Shown: piece after piece, positions 11,010 to 21,782 of the stretch
How the letters are laid out: each line of letters starts with the position of its first letter
How positions within the stretch are numbered: the stretch's first letter is position 1
Source: Primulina eburnea
Taxonomy: Eukaryota > Streptophyta > Magnoliopsida > Lamiales > Gesneriaceae
Reading direction: 5' to 3'
NCBI RefSeq assembly: GCF_022965805.1
Contig: NC_133114.1
Span: 9,320,261 to 9,384,260 of the forward strand
Length of the DNA stretch: 64,000 nt
Notes under the pieces: generated by a model
Databases searched by the model: none
Told to the model about the DNA's origin: nothing
What the model saw: only the letters and a program-made list of their open reading frames with translations
Translations under genes and position numbers: made by a program

Positions 11010-12560
11010 CTTTAATCTCAATTGCTTCGCGATGCTTTTGAAACAATGGTCCTGACAAGGGCTATGTAAGTGGATCAGCAACATTATCTGCAGAGGGGAC
11101 TCTTTAGACTGATATGTCTCCTCTTCCGACAATCTCCCGTATGATGTGGAACTTCCTCAGTACATGTTTGGATCGCTGATGAGACCTTGGTTCCTTTGCT
11201 TGCGTAATGGCACCAGTGTTATCGCAGTACGAAGGGACTAGGATCAACTCCATTAGGAATAACGCCCAACTCTTGGACAAAATTCCTCATCCAAACTGCC
11301 TCTTTGGCTGCATCAGATGCAACAATATATTCAGCTTCAGTGGTGGAATCCGCAACGGTCTCTTGTTTGGAACCTTTCCGAGAGACAGCCGCACCATATA
11401 GAATGAATCAAAGCCAGAGGCCGATTTCGAATCATCTACGTCACATTGGAAGATAGAATCAATGTAGCCTTCCAATTTCAATTCTTCACCCCATAGACCA
11501 TGAACAAATTCTTATTCCTTCTCAAGTACTTAAGAATATCTTTCACGGCCTTCCAACGCAGTGGACCAGGATTCGCCTGATATCTGCTTGTAATACTCAG
11601 AGCGTAAGCAACATCAGGATATGTCGATATCATATCATACATGATACTACCAATAGCTGACGCATATGAAATATGTGTCATCATCTCTATCTATTCATCA
11701 GTTTTGAGGAACATTGCTTTAGATAGAGTAACACCATGACACATTGGTAAGTATCCTCTCTTGGACTCTTCCATAGAGAATCGCTTCAGAATGGTATTGA
11801 TATAAGTGACTTGGGTGAGTCCGAGCATCCTTTTTAACTATCTCTATAGATTTGTATTCCCAATACATAGAATGCTTCACCCATGTTTTTCATGGAGAAT
11901 TTACTAGCTAACCATACTTTAGTTGATTGCAATAATCCTACATCATTCCCAATGAGCAGGATATCATCAACATAAAGTACCAGGAATGTCACTGTACTCC
12001 CACTAACTTTCTTGTACACGCACGGTTCCTTAGGATTCTTAGCAAAACCAAACTCTTTGATAGTGCTATCAAATCTGAGGTTCCAACTCCTTGACGCCTG
12101 CTTGAGACCATATATTGATCTATGAAGTTTGCATACTTATGCTCACTTCCTACTGATGTTTATCCCTCAGGTTGAGACATATAAATTTCTTCTTTGATGT
12201 CTCCATTGAGGAATGCGGTCTTTACATTCATTTGCCATATCTCATAGTCGTACCATGCTGCTATGGCTAATAGTATTCTAATGGACTTTAACATAGCAAC
12301 TGGTGAAAAAGTTTCCTCATAGTCAACTCCTTGCCTTTGAGTATAAATTTTTGTAACCGGTCTTGCTTTGAAGGTCACTACCTTCCCATCCGCCCCAAGC
12401 TTTTTTGTAGATCCATTTGCATCCTATGAGAACGATTCCCTCAGGTGGATCCACTAATGTCAAGACTTGGTTTGAATACATAGAGTCCATTTCTGACCGC
12501 ATGGCTTCAAGCCATTTGGTTGAATCAGTATCAGATATTGCTTCTTTGAAATTCATTTGA
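11010..12560 (-). pseudogene. pol: copia-1 pol: RT and RNase H, broken
   Basis: Read leftward on the minus strand. RT begins with WLEAMRSEMDSMYSNQV (12510) and the CKWIYK motif, then frame breaks around 12370-12390. VKTAFLNGDIKEEIYMSQPEG (to 12160) and LVLYVDDILLIGNDV (about 11980) carry intact catalytic residues. GLTQATYI-type text, ISYASAIGSIMYDMIST (11680) and the RNase H segment toward 11010 follow in several frames. At least five stops or frameshifts separate these blocks, so no enzyme can be made. RT length and order match Ty1/copia elements. Confidence 0.85.
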
Positions 12561-13585
12561 TCACATCCAACACAAGACTCATCATGGCCTTGTTCATGAA
12601 TAATTGTATATCTTGCAGGTGGTCTAATAACCCTATCAGACCTTCTAGAAGCTTGTACTTCAATTACTGGTTGTTGGATATTAGGTTCAACTACTATAGT
12701 TGATGGAGTATCTTGAATTTCTTCAAGTTATATCATCTTGCATTTTCTATCTAATAGAAATTCTCTTTCAAAAAAAAATGGCATTTCTTGAAACAAACAT
12801 TTTGCTTCATTGGGATGATAGAAATAATATCCAATAGAATTCTTTGGATATCCTACAAAGTGGATCTGCTATCCAATTTGTCTCCCACTGTCTGCTTCAC
12901 ATAAGCATGACATCCTTATATTCTCATGTAAGAATATTTACGAGTTTTTCTCATCCATATCTCATGAGGTGTTTTATTCACTGCTTTAGTATGAACATTA
13001 TTCAATAACATTGCCGCAGTTTCAAGTGCAAAGTCCCAAAACATTGTAGGCAATTCAGTGAATCCCATCATAGATCGAACCATGTCCATCAATGTTCGAT
13101 TACGATGTTCAGAAACACCATTCAGTTGTGGTGTTGCTGGTGGAGTCTACTGTGAGAGAATCTCATTCTCTTTTAGATAACCCAAAAATTCAGCACTTAA
13201 GTATTCTCCATCTTGATCAGATCGAAGTGCCTTAATACTTCTTTCTAGCTGATTTTCTACTTCAGATCTGAACTCTTTGAACCATTCAAATGCTTCAGAT
13301 TTGTGTTTCATCAAATAAACATACCAATACCTCAAATGGTCATCAGTAAAGGTAATGAAGTAGGATTGCCCATATTTTGTGCTAACACTTAGCGGGGCAC
13401 AAACGTCTGTGTGGATCAAATCCAGTAGACCATGTGCACGTTCCATGTTTCCATTGAATGGAGTCTTAGTCATTTTTCCTTTTAGACAGGATTTACAAGC
13501 ACGTAGAGAATTTATGTCTGACAAGTCAAACATGCCTTCTCCCACTAGTTTGTGCATCTTCTTTGGGAAATGTGACCTAGTCTAG
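12561..13585 (-). pseudogene. pol: copia-1 integrase and IN-RT linker, broken
   Basis: Minus strand. The block HKLVGEGMFDLSDI, CKSCLKGKM (zinc-finger CXXC), DLIHTDVCAPLS (first catalytic Asp), FTDDHLRYWYVY and IKALRSDQDGEY (second Asp) is open from 13557 to 13147. A stop (SQ*T) precedes the SEHRNRTL segment carrying the Glu, then the MLLNN..KTPHEIWM and YVKQTVGDKLDSR regions follow in broken frames down to about 12760. Integrase would insert the cDNA; here it is interrupted in several places. Confidence 0.82.
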
Positions 13586-13599
13586 TGTGCCATATTTGT

Positions 13600-14430
13600 G
13601 TGGGATTTGGATCATCTAACTTTCTTTTGTTTGTTGTTGAAATCATGTTTACTTGGACATTCACTTATCATTTCCAGAACATTTCTGGCGCATATAATTT
13701 CTTATGTCCGTACTTCTTGCAGTGAAATAAATATGTTCTGTCTTATCGGGCTTTGTAGGCCCTTTAAGTATCATTCAGAGTTTGTTTCTTATTGGGTTTG
13801 TTTTTCTTGTGAGGAGCTCCCTCACCTTGTGGGCCATTTTTCGTCTGACGAGAGGTCCATTAGAAAAAACAACAATTTTCTGTTATATGGTGATCTCATA
13901 AGTTATAAGCATATTGACTAGCTCTTCAAGGCTATCATCTATCTTATTCAAATTTAAATTCATCATAACCCCGTCAAATGAGGAAGAGAAAGACAACAAA
14001 TTGATGTTATCTAGTAACTAGTTAGGAATCACATATTCCAGGCCCACCACATTCTTAATAAGCTCAATCATACGTACACCACGCTCATAGGCGAAAACCC
14101 TATCTTGCATACGTGTAGTCATGAGTTCCTTGAAAGTGGTGTGCATCATCGTATGAGTTTCATGCACCATGCAACTCTTGCATGTGTATTCGAATATCAG
14201 CAGCATTCAACATTTTCTCAGACTGTCCCTACAGTTCATTTGACAAAATGCGAGCATGTTACACTTTAGCTTGCATACTATGGTCCTACCATCTTGCATG
14301 CTTTGTCAGTTCAACAAGACTGACATTAGTGTGTATGCTATTTTCTCTGAATTCAGAACAATTTTCCCAACCATTCTTGAAAATTAGATTCGATTAGCTT
14401 GTTAATAAAAAATTGATTACGTGACGAAAT
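13600..14430 (-). pseudogene. gag: copia-1 gag, degenerate
   Basis: Minus strand. Recognisable pieces are the TFKELMTTRMQD–NVVGLEYVIPN helix region (14206-14018) and LLSFSSSFDGVM–LNKIDDSLEELVNM (about 14000-13900). The same text is in copia-2 and, more diverged, in copia-4 (MDLILPSEL..LLSLPSSFD..LEELVNIL). I do not see an intact CCHC knuckle; the start codon region is mutated. Confidence 0.72.
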
Positions 14431-16288
14431 CGAAAATATACTGATACGGAAACAGAATAATGGTTGTTGATTATTTAAAATAATTTTAAGATATAAAATA
14501 TAGATTTTTATTTTATAAATTCCCTCCCACTATTTTGACATTTCCACCACCCTCTGATGAAAAAAGGGAAATAGTATTTCCTTAGTGGGCACGTAGAGTC
14601 CAATTAGCCAATTATAATCCCGAATAATATCAGCCAATTATAATTTCTAAAAGGTAGAATCCAATTGCATCCATATGCAACCTCCGCGTGTTTTGCCTCA
14701 CGTTTAATAAGGACCCAATAATATGACGCCGTTTATTTTCGCGTGTCAAACCAACCCATCAATGTTGAATTGTAGTAGACGGTCGCCATGAGTTTCCCCA
14801 ATAATATGAGCCGAAGTCATGGGAGTTCCACTCAATTCACATCATATGTCCGGTGGAAGTCACAGCTTTCCGGCGTTCAGGCCTCCCCAATAATATGAGC
14901 CAGACACTGTCCGCGGGTAGCGATCAACATGCAACCACGGTTGATGGAAGGCAGGGAAAAATTAAACACCTTTAATTTTTACTTATTCGGTTTGATATAA
15001 ATTTTGAATCATATTCAAAATGAGGGATTTTAATTTTAAAATTGTCTCATCATTTTATTTTAAAAATCGTGTGCAATGAGTTTATATGTTTGACGGATTC
15101 ATGCAACTATATTATCTAATAATATACATACATGCATACTACTATATATCACATATATATCATAATATGACATTCAACAATAAATAAGGATGATCGATCG
15201 CCAAAACTATTAGATCCATGTGAGCCATACATGGATCCAGGTCCAACCTAGGTGAATGCAGGATGCAAATGCAATTATTACAAGAGCTTCCGATATTTTA
15301 CATGTCTTCATCTTGATCGTCGGGCCCACCATCTTCCAGTCTTGATCTCCCACTATTTCTAATAATTACATTTAAATAGCCATGGCACATAAGTGATACA
15401 TCTCATGGGGTGGGAACAGGCCATAAACCAGGCCCACTTTAATAATATCAAATATTAAAAACGAATAAAACAGTAAAATATCCTAACATACACCTAACAC
15501 ATTGGTCAAGGCTCTCGATCATCCTTCATGTATTTAATATCAAATATTAACATCAATTTAATTAATTGATAAATCATATATCTAATAATTTTATCACAAA
15601 CCACCACAATTATTAAAAGATTAAATAAATTAAATAAACTCCTTTATTTAATTTCCAATTAAATCAATAATAATTGATTTCTTGTAAAAACTCATTTTTA
15701 CCATAAATAATTAAAATCATATTCTAGTTATTTATTTTACAAGAAAATTATTAATTTTCCAAAAATTAATTTCCAAATAAAATTGAACCAATTTTCAAAA
15801 ATATCAATTTTACCCAAAAATTTGAAAAATCAGAAAATTGCACTCTAGGCCAAAACAATTCAAGCCCATTATTCAGCGCGCTTCTCGAGACGCTCTCGGG
15901 CAGCCGCCCGCCCACTGCCCGCTCGCTGCCCGAACGTTTCGGGCAGCGACAGCGGCCCTGTGCGCGCAGAACGCGCACAGGCGCGCCGACGCCGCGCGCA
16001 GGCGTCGGACGCCTGTGCTAGCGCGGACGCCTGCGCTACCGCTATGCGCGCAGGCGCTGCCAGCGTACTGCGCTAGCACGGTACGACGCCTGCGCGCACG
16101 GTGCGCGCTGTCGTGCGCGGCCCTGCGGGCACAGACTGCCCGGAACAGTTCCGGGCAGATTTAATTTTTTTTATTTCCGAAAATATGAAAAAATAAATTT
16201 TCGTGGTGCTAAATTTTCTGAAAAATTTTCTTTTGTGGTTAGAAATAAATTATTCAATATCAAAACCATACGATTTAGAAAAACCTTG
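14431..16288 (-). other. copia-1 untranslated leader with repeated motif and GC-rich island
   Basis: This 1.86-kb non-coding stretch lies between gag and the primer site. It contains four copies of CCCAATAATATGAGCC or close variants at 14619, 14714, 14797 and 14886 (spacing 95, 83, 89). Near the primer site (about 15868-16160) is a GC-rich island of overlapping GCGCAGGC/GCCTGCGC words in otherwise AT-rich DNA. Frames on the island are a composition effect. Confidence 0.75.
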
Positions 16289-16300
16289 GCTCTGTTACCA
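16289..16300 (-). other. Primer-binding site of copia-1 (one mismatch)
   Basis: GCTCTGTTACCA is the complement of TGGTAACAGAGC, one base off the Met-tRNA site TGGTATCAGAGC. It sits one base from the LTR edge at 16302. Confidence 0.85.
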
Positions 16301-16301
16301 C

Positions 16302-16435
16302 TGTTGGATCTCGGTTTTCTACACGCCCAAACGCAGCGGAAGTTTTAAAATTTTTATTTTATTTTGAAAACCAAAATATTTCTTTTGGACACTCATATGG
16401 TCTTCCTGAATTAAACATGCATAGGATGTTTAATT
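16302..16435 (-). repeat. copia-1 5' LTR remnant
   Basis: Starts TGTTGGATCTCGG and follows the copia-2 LTR through ACACGCCCAAACGCAGCGG for about 130 bases, then diverges. No CTCTAACA end or target duplication was found, so this LTR is truncated; the exact break is uncertain. Confidence 0.7.
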
Positions 16436-17305
16436 TAAGAAAATGAACTGTTCAAATACACTTCAGGATGTCATTTTCTTAAATAAATAGTTGACCTAGG
16501 TTAGAAAGCAAAATATCCCTGAAAAGGGTGAGAATTCGGTCAGTTCACCGTAAGAACCGAATTTTTAATTACCGAATTGGTCGAAATTTTTTTTAAAGTC
16601 GAAAGTGAACCGATTTTTTTATTAAAAAAAATACTACCGACCACCTCAAAATTTGTGACTGAATGAAAAATATACAAACAGATAAAGTGATATTTAAATT
16701 TTGATGAAATATAAGTGATCAACTTTCAAGTGTAAATGTGGAATCGAAATCCAAGAAAATAGAACCTTACAACTTGCATAATCGAAAACCCACAAGAATA
16801 ATGCAGATTATTATTATTTTAAAAAAAAATAACATGTAGCATCAACCAAACCTGAAATCGGGATGATTTTGTTGTACACCTTGGAATTCTCTATTTCGGG
16901 CCTTGAATTTTAGAGCAAGATTCTAGAAGCAAAACCATCCTAAGTTACAAAAGCTCACACATTATAAATAGGTCATATAATAAATATCTATTACCTTTAT
17001 AAAATAGACAATCTTGTTAATGTCGAATGGTCATTTAGGCTATTAATAATTATTCTTGATGTATGTTTTTTGCATGGATTATGTGAATAGTGTGTGAAAA
17101 TATTGGGCCAAAAGTAAGGATAAATTCAGATTAAGATAACATGTGTACGTAGTTCAAGAGGTGATTAATGTTTTGTTTTGATGTTAGGGTTATATTTATG
17201 ATTTGCACGATTTGTGTCATGACTATTTTTATTTATATGTTATCATATATTGATGTTTTGTTGACAATAATAACAATAATTATTTTTATTTATGCGCTCG
17301 TCTAT
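16436..17305. other. AT-rich DNA, nothing recognised
   Basis: No long frame, no terminal repeats and no similarity to the other elements that I can see. It may be older host DNA or decayed repeats. Confidence 0.5.
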
Positions 17306-17315
17306 TTAAGTAAGG

Positions 17316-17487
17316 AGTGGGTCTCATGTGAGACCGTCTTACGGATCATAATCTGTGAGACGGGTCAACCCTACCCATATTCACAATAAAAAGAAATACT
17401 CTTAGCATAAAAAGTAATACTTTTTCATGGGTGACCCAAATAAGAGACCCGTCTCACAAATACGACCGTCTCACACAAGTTTTTGCC
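17316..17487. mobile_element. MITE-like element, 10-bp direct repeats TTAAGTAAGG
   Basis: A 172-bp unit is flanked by TTAAGTAAGG at 17306-17315 and 17488-17497. Near its ends are inverted copies of a GTGAGAC-GGTC word (ATGTGAGACCGTC on the left; GACCGTCTCACAC on the right), with a second inner pair (TGTGAGACGGGTC / GACCCGTCTCACA). A 9-10 bp duplication with imperfect inverted ends fits a Mutator-type MITE; a SINE-like origin is not excluded. It is non-coding. Confidence 0.7.
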
Positions 17488-17668
17488 TTAAGTAAGGGTG
17501 TCGGTTGGTTGCATTTGTAAAGAGAGAATTACTTCGAGCACTTACAGTTCAAGATCATAATAAGTTAATGATAAGAAATTATTTTTAAAAAATGTTGTCC
17601 TAAAATTCAAATAAAAGAGTCAAGTTTTAAACAAAAAATCACAAGTGAAGTTTTTAAAAATTCATAAA

Positions 17669-17946
17669 TGTTGAAAATAATATATTTGAATATTGAAAAA
17701 GTAATAGTTGAATATTTGAATGTTGAAAATAAGAGTTGTAAAGTTAGAAATTTGTGTGTGATGATGTAGGTAATGATGTATTTTATTTTTTGGATTATGT
17801 GTAATGAAACTCTATAAATAGATCTTTCATTTGTGAAGAAAATCACAATTGAGTAGAGAGAAAAATATTATAAAGTGTGTAGTTTGGTAAATTTTGAGAG
17901 TTTGAGATTTTTACTTTTTACCATAAATTTTTACTTTTTCACAACA
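17669..17946 (+). repeat. copia-3 5' LTR with TATA box
   Basis: A compact LTR. CTATAAATA at 17812-17820 is a probable core promoter, about 125 bp before the LTR end. Directly after the LTR comes CGTTATCAGCACGA, the position of the primer site; it is not the usual Met-tRNA complement and I cannot assign the primer. Confidence 0.92.
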
Positions 17947-18374
17947 CGTTATCAGCACGAAGCTCTAAAAGTCCTACATACTTTTCCAAGCTCCAAACAG
18001 AAGAAAAAGGTAACAAAAGTAATAATTTTTATTTTACTGTTATTTATTTATTGTGTATATATATTTAATATATAATATAATGTTATTATTAATAATAAAA
18101 ATAAATTTTTCAAAAACTTGTTATAAATCCTGAGAGGATGTTAAGACGACATCCCACACTCCCGGCAAGGGATACGACAAGTATAAAAGCCTAAAGATTT
18201 TTAAACAAAATAAATTATGACACTCATTATAATATTATGATATGATATACATTATTATTTAAACATGTCTAATATTATATACATCATATTATTACCATAA
18301 AATTATAAAAATACATATATTTATTTTTTGTACATCAACGGTCATAAATAGTAAAAAAACGGCTAGTTTTTGCC

Positions 18375-18384
18375 CTATAAATAT
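18375..18384 (+). promoter_or_regulatory. Second TATA-like box in copia-3 leader
   Basis: CTATAAATAT lies about 95 bp upstream of a small frame starting at 18470, followed by a CT-rich stretch like a plant 5' UTR. Promoter function is inferred only. Confidence 0.4.
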
Positions 18385-18469
18385 GATCTCACAAACATAT
18401 TCAATCACTCCAACTTTCTCTTCTTCTCTAAAAATTATTCATCATCAAATTTTTCGAAGAAAAAAGAAG

Positions 18470-18625
18470 ATGGCTTTCTCAAGGATATTTTTAATTATTT
18501 TGGTTATCATACTCACGAGTCTTGTATTTATCGGAGAATATCCTCCTCGTGCGTTTTCTTTATTTTTACAAATACTTGTACTTGTTGTTTATCCGTTACT
18601 TTGTATTGCAATATTTATTAACTAA
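18470..18625 (+). CDS. Small hydrophobic ORF in copia-3 leader (51 aa)
   Basis: The frame starts MAFSRIFLIILVIILTS and resembles a secretory signal peptide: one basic residue, a long hydrophobic core, then FIGE. A second hydrophobic stretch follows and the frame ends at TAA 18623-18625. Upstream are a TATA-like box and a CT/AAG-rich leader. Downstream, TTTTTTTCAG at 18641-18650 looks like a plant 3' splice site eight bases before the gag ATG, and GT dinucleotides within the frame could be donors. The second hydrophobic part may therefore be intron translated by chance. I do not recognise the peptide. It could be a captured host 5' exon, an element-encoded extra ORF, or chance in T-rich DNA. 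Confidence 0.4.
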   Translation: MAFSRIFLIILVIILTSLVFIGEYPPRAFSLFLQILVLVVYPLLCIAIFIN

Positions 18626-18657
18626 TAAAATGCATCGTAATTTTTTTCAGTACCACC

Positions 18658-19794
18658 ATGTCAAATTTAACAAAGCTCGAATTTATTGCGCTCGACATCA
18701 CAGGAAAGAATTATATGCCATGGACTCTAGATGTAGAAATACATCTTGAGTCATTGGGTCTAAGCGAGACCATTAAAGAAAATGGCATATGCACGTCACA
18801 AGAAAAGGCAAGAGCCATGATATTTTTGCGTCGACATCTCGACGATGGATTGAAATGTGAATATCTGACTGAAAAAAATCTCATGGCTTTGTGGAAGGGA
18901 TTAAAAGAAAGATTTGAACATATAAGGGAAGTTATACTTCCGACCGCCCGGGATGAATGGAATACATTGAGATTCCAAGACTTTAAAAAAGTCAGTGATT
19001 ACAATTCGGCGATGTATAGTATAATCTCGCAATTAAAATTTTGTGGACATGAGGTCACAGAATCTGAGATGCTTGAAAAAACATTTTCCACATTTCATGC
19101 ATCAAATATTACTCTACAGCAACAATATAGAGTACGTGGATTTGCGAGATATTCTGAGCTCATCGCCTGTCTTCTTGTGGCGGAAAAGAACAACGAGCTA
19201 TTAATGAGAAATCATCAGTCCCGACCCACTGGATCAACAGCATTTCCCGAAGTAAATGCTGTAAGTAAAAATGAATTTAAACCTCGGAACCAAAATCAAA
19301 TTCAAAGACAAGATTTTGGTCGAGGTCGAGGTCGTGGACGTGGACGGGGACGTGGAATTGGCCGTGGTCGTGGTCGAGGCCGTGGTTTTGAAAATAATAG
19401 AGATAGTTATTTTTATAACTCATCTCAAAAGAGCGTCCCAAACCATCCACAGAAAAGGCATCATGAGAATACAAGTATTAATGAAAATCACTCAAAAAGA
19501 TATGAAAGTTCTTGTTACAGATGTGGTATTCCAGGACATTGGTCCAAAGTTTGTCGAGCCCCTGAGCACCTTTGTAAACTTTATAAAGAATCATTAAAGG
19601 GGAAAGAAAAGGAGACCAACTTCACTGAACGCAGTGACCGTTTGAGTGATTCAACTCATTTTGATGCTGGTGATTTTATGAATGATTTCTCTGGAAATGA
19701 TCAACATGTTGGTGGGATAGAAATGAACAATTTTGATGCTACAGATTTTCTCAATGATTTCTCTGAAAATGAACAATATAATGGTAGAATATAA
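18658..19794 (+). CDS. gag: copia-3 Gag (378 aa), intact
   Basis: Structural protein of the cytoplasmic virus-like particle, binding the element RNA. The start is MSNLTKLEF, with the ATG in a good context (ACCACCATG). Residues 1-190 are the Gag core typical of plant copia elements (YMPWTLDVEIHL, AMIFLRRHL, LMALWKGLKERFEH, MLEKTFSTFHASN). Residues about 222-247 are an Arg-Gly repeat, likely RNA binding. A CCHC knuckle CYRCGIPGHWSKVC lies at about 286-299. The acidic C-terminus repeats a DFxNDFSxN unit (about 335-375). It ends at TAA 19792 and is a frame of its own, separated by 126 bp from the next pol frame. Confidence 0.9.
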   Translation: MSNLTKLEFIALDITGKNYMPWTLDVEIHLESLGLSETIKENGICTSQEKARAMIFLRRHLDDGLKCEYLTEKNLMALWKGLKERFEHIREVILPTARDEWNTLRFQDFKKVSDYNSAMYSIISQLKFCGHEVTESEMLEKTFSTFHASNITLQQQYRVRGFARYSELIACLLVAEKNNELLMRNHQSRPTGSTAFPEVNAVSKNEFKPRNQNQIQRQDFGRGRGRGRGRGRGIGRGRGRGRGFENNRDSYFYNSSQKSVPNHPQKRHHENTSINENHSKRYESSCYRCGIPGHWSKVCRAPEHLCKLYKESLKGKEKETNFTERSDRLSDSTHFDAGDFMNDFSGNDQHVGGIEMNNFDATDFLNDFSENEQYNGRI

Positions 19795-19920
19795 ATGTAC
19801 AATAATTTATTTTTCATGTATTCATAGAATAATGTTTTATTGTATAATTATGATATGTGTTATATTTAAATATATATTGCCAGTAATTTATTTCATTGCA
19901 TATTTTTTTGAAGTTCAAAT
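19795..19920 (+). other. gag-pol spacer of copia-3
   Basis: 126 bp, very AT-rich, between the gag stop and the pol ATG. It ends in a T-rich tract followed by GAAG, which might act as a 3' splice site. Many copia elements have one fused gag-pol frame, so this spacer is worth noting. Confidence 0.5.
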
Positions 19921-21561
19921 ATGGAAAATGCTATGAGCAAAACTAAAGTTTGCATACCCGATAGTGGTACAACGCACACTATCCTCCGAGATAAAAGATA
20001 TTTCTTGGAACTAAAACCAACAAAAACAACGGTGAATACAATATCAGGTCCTGTAGACTTGATTAAAGGATGTGGTAAAGCACAATTTTTGTTACCTAAT
20101 GGTACAAAATTTTTGATCAATGATGCTTTATATTCACCACAATCGAAAAGAAATTTGTTGAGTTTTAATGATATATATTCCCATGGGTATGATACTCAAA
20201 CAATGAATGAAGGGAATGAGAAATATATGTGTCTTATCACATATAAATCAGGAAAGAAATATGTGATTGAAAAACTACCAATGCTCCCTACTGGATTGCA
20301 TTATACACATATAAGTCCCATTGAATCAAACATGGTAGTTGATAATTCTTCGATATTAACCAATTGGCATGATCGATTGGGACATCCCGGTTCAACAATG
20401 ATGCGAAGAATTATAGAAAATACACATGGTCATCCACTGAAAGACCAGAAGATCTTTCAGAATAATAAGTTTCAATGTAAAGCATGTTCTCTTGGAAAAC
20501 TTATTATAAGACCATCACCAGTCAAAATCCAAACTGAATCACCAATGTTTCTTGAACGTATTCAGGGTGATATTTGTGGACCAATCCATCCACCATGTGG
20601 ACCATTCAGATACTTTATGGTATTGATTGATGCCTTCAGCAGATGGTCACATGTATGTTTATTGTCAACTCGAAGTGTTGCATTTGCAAGATTACTTGCT
20701 CAAATAATAAAATTGAGGAATCAGTTTCCCGATTATACAATCAAGAAAATTAGACTTGATAATGCTGGTGAATTTACTTCCCAGACTTTCAATGATTATT
20801 GTATGTCTATGGGAATCATTGTTGAGCATCTTGTTGCTCATGTACATACACAGAATGGATTGGCTGAATCATTGATTAAACGTCTGCAAATGATTGCTAG
20901 ACCAATGATTATGAAAACAAAGCTCCCTATTTCTATATGGGGACATGCAATTTTACATGCTGCTTCATTAATTCGCATCAGACCAAGTGCATATCATAAA
21001 TACTCCCCATTACAGCTTGCATTTGGTAAAGAACCAGACATTTCTCATCTGAGAATTTTTGGATGTATGGTGTATGTGCCTTTTGCACCACCACAACGAA
21101 AGAAAATGGGACCTCAAAGAAAGGTTGGAATTTATATCGGTTATGATAGTCCATCAATCATTCGATATCTTGAATCTCAGACAGGCGACGTGTTCACAGC
21201 ACGTTTTGCTGATTGTCATTTTAATGAGGAAATCTTTCCAATGTTAGGGGGAGAACAGATACATACCGAAAAGGAAATTACATGATATATATCATCATTG
21301 TTACATCTGGATCCAAGAACAAAACAATGTGAAAAAAATGTACAACAAATTGTACACTTACAAAGAATAGCAAATCAAATACCAGATGCATTTGCAGACA
21401 CAAAAGGGGTAACTAAATCATATATACATGCTGCAAATGCCCCTGCTCGAATTGAAATTCCAAAGAAACAAATGAAAGATACTCATGATGTCATTAAACG
21501 CCTGAAGCGTGGAAGGTCAATCGGTTCCAAGATAAAAATCCTCGAAAAAGAAAATTCATAG
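19921..21561 (+). pseudogene. pol: copia-3 protease and integrase, two in-frame stops
   Basis: Opens MENAMSKTKVCIPDSGTTH, where DSG is the aspartic protease active site. The integrase zinc finger follows (WHDRLGHPG ... CKACSLGK), then the DDE core: GDICGPIHPP, IRLDNAGEF and QNGLAESL supply D, D and E. The frame is open to a TGA at 21283, where a Trp codon is expected (EIT*), continues in the same frame (LDPRTKQCE...) and meets a TAG at 21559; a frameshift precedes RT. The integrase catalytic part is intact, so damage is limited to the linker. Function would be particle maturation and cDNA insertion in the nucleus. Confidence 0.9.
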
Positions 21562-21782
21562 AGAAACACGATGATCACAAAATAAAGAATGATGTTTCTG
21601 AAGAAACACATGATGATCACAAAATAGAGAATGGTGTTCCTGAAGAAACACATGATGATGAAAATATTCTGTCAGAACCACAAACTGACGAGAATCATGA
21701 AATCTGTATCAATTACATTAATACTGGAAAAATATGGAACCGAAAAGATATAGATGAAATTGATGATATATTTTCTTATAAT
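21562..21782 (+). other. Broken IN-RT linker of copia-3, short tandem repeat
   Basis: Contains two copies of an ACACRATGATCACAAAATARAGAATG-like unit followed by GAAACACATGATGA, in low-complexity acidic coding DNA. The RT reading frame is re-entered here in a different phase. It most likely encoded the hydrophilic linker. Confidence 0.6.

Larger units (their letters stand above)
8199..16435 (-). mobile_element. copia-1: Ty1/copia retrotransposon, minus strand, incomplete at both ends
   Basis: Read on the minus strand: partial 5' LTR (16302-~16435), primer site, a leader of about 1.9 kb, gag, integrase, RT, RNase H, polypurine tract, 3' LTR (left, to 10975). IN before RT defines Ty1/copia. The left LTR starts mid-sequence at 8199 because gypsy-1 is inserted in it; the right LTR fades after about 130 bp. 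It is the same family and orientation as copia-2. Confidence 0.88.

Noticed and set aside
14619..14901. Regularly spaced 16-bp repeats resembling a CRISPR array
   Set aside because: Only four degenerate copies, intervals of 66-79 bp that are conserved between elements, and a eukaryotic retrotransposon setting.
15838..16164. Open frames on both strands across the GC-rich island of copia-1 (and 31285-31788 of copia-2)
   Set aside because: Ala/Arg-rich translations come from GC composition; the island is in a non-coding leader and the frames are not conserved between the two copies.
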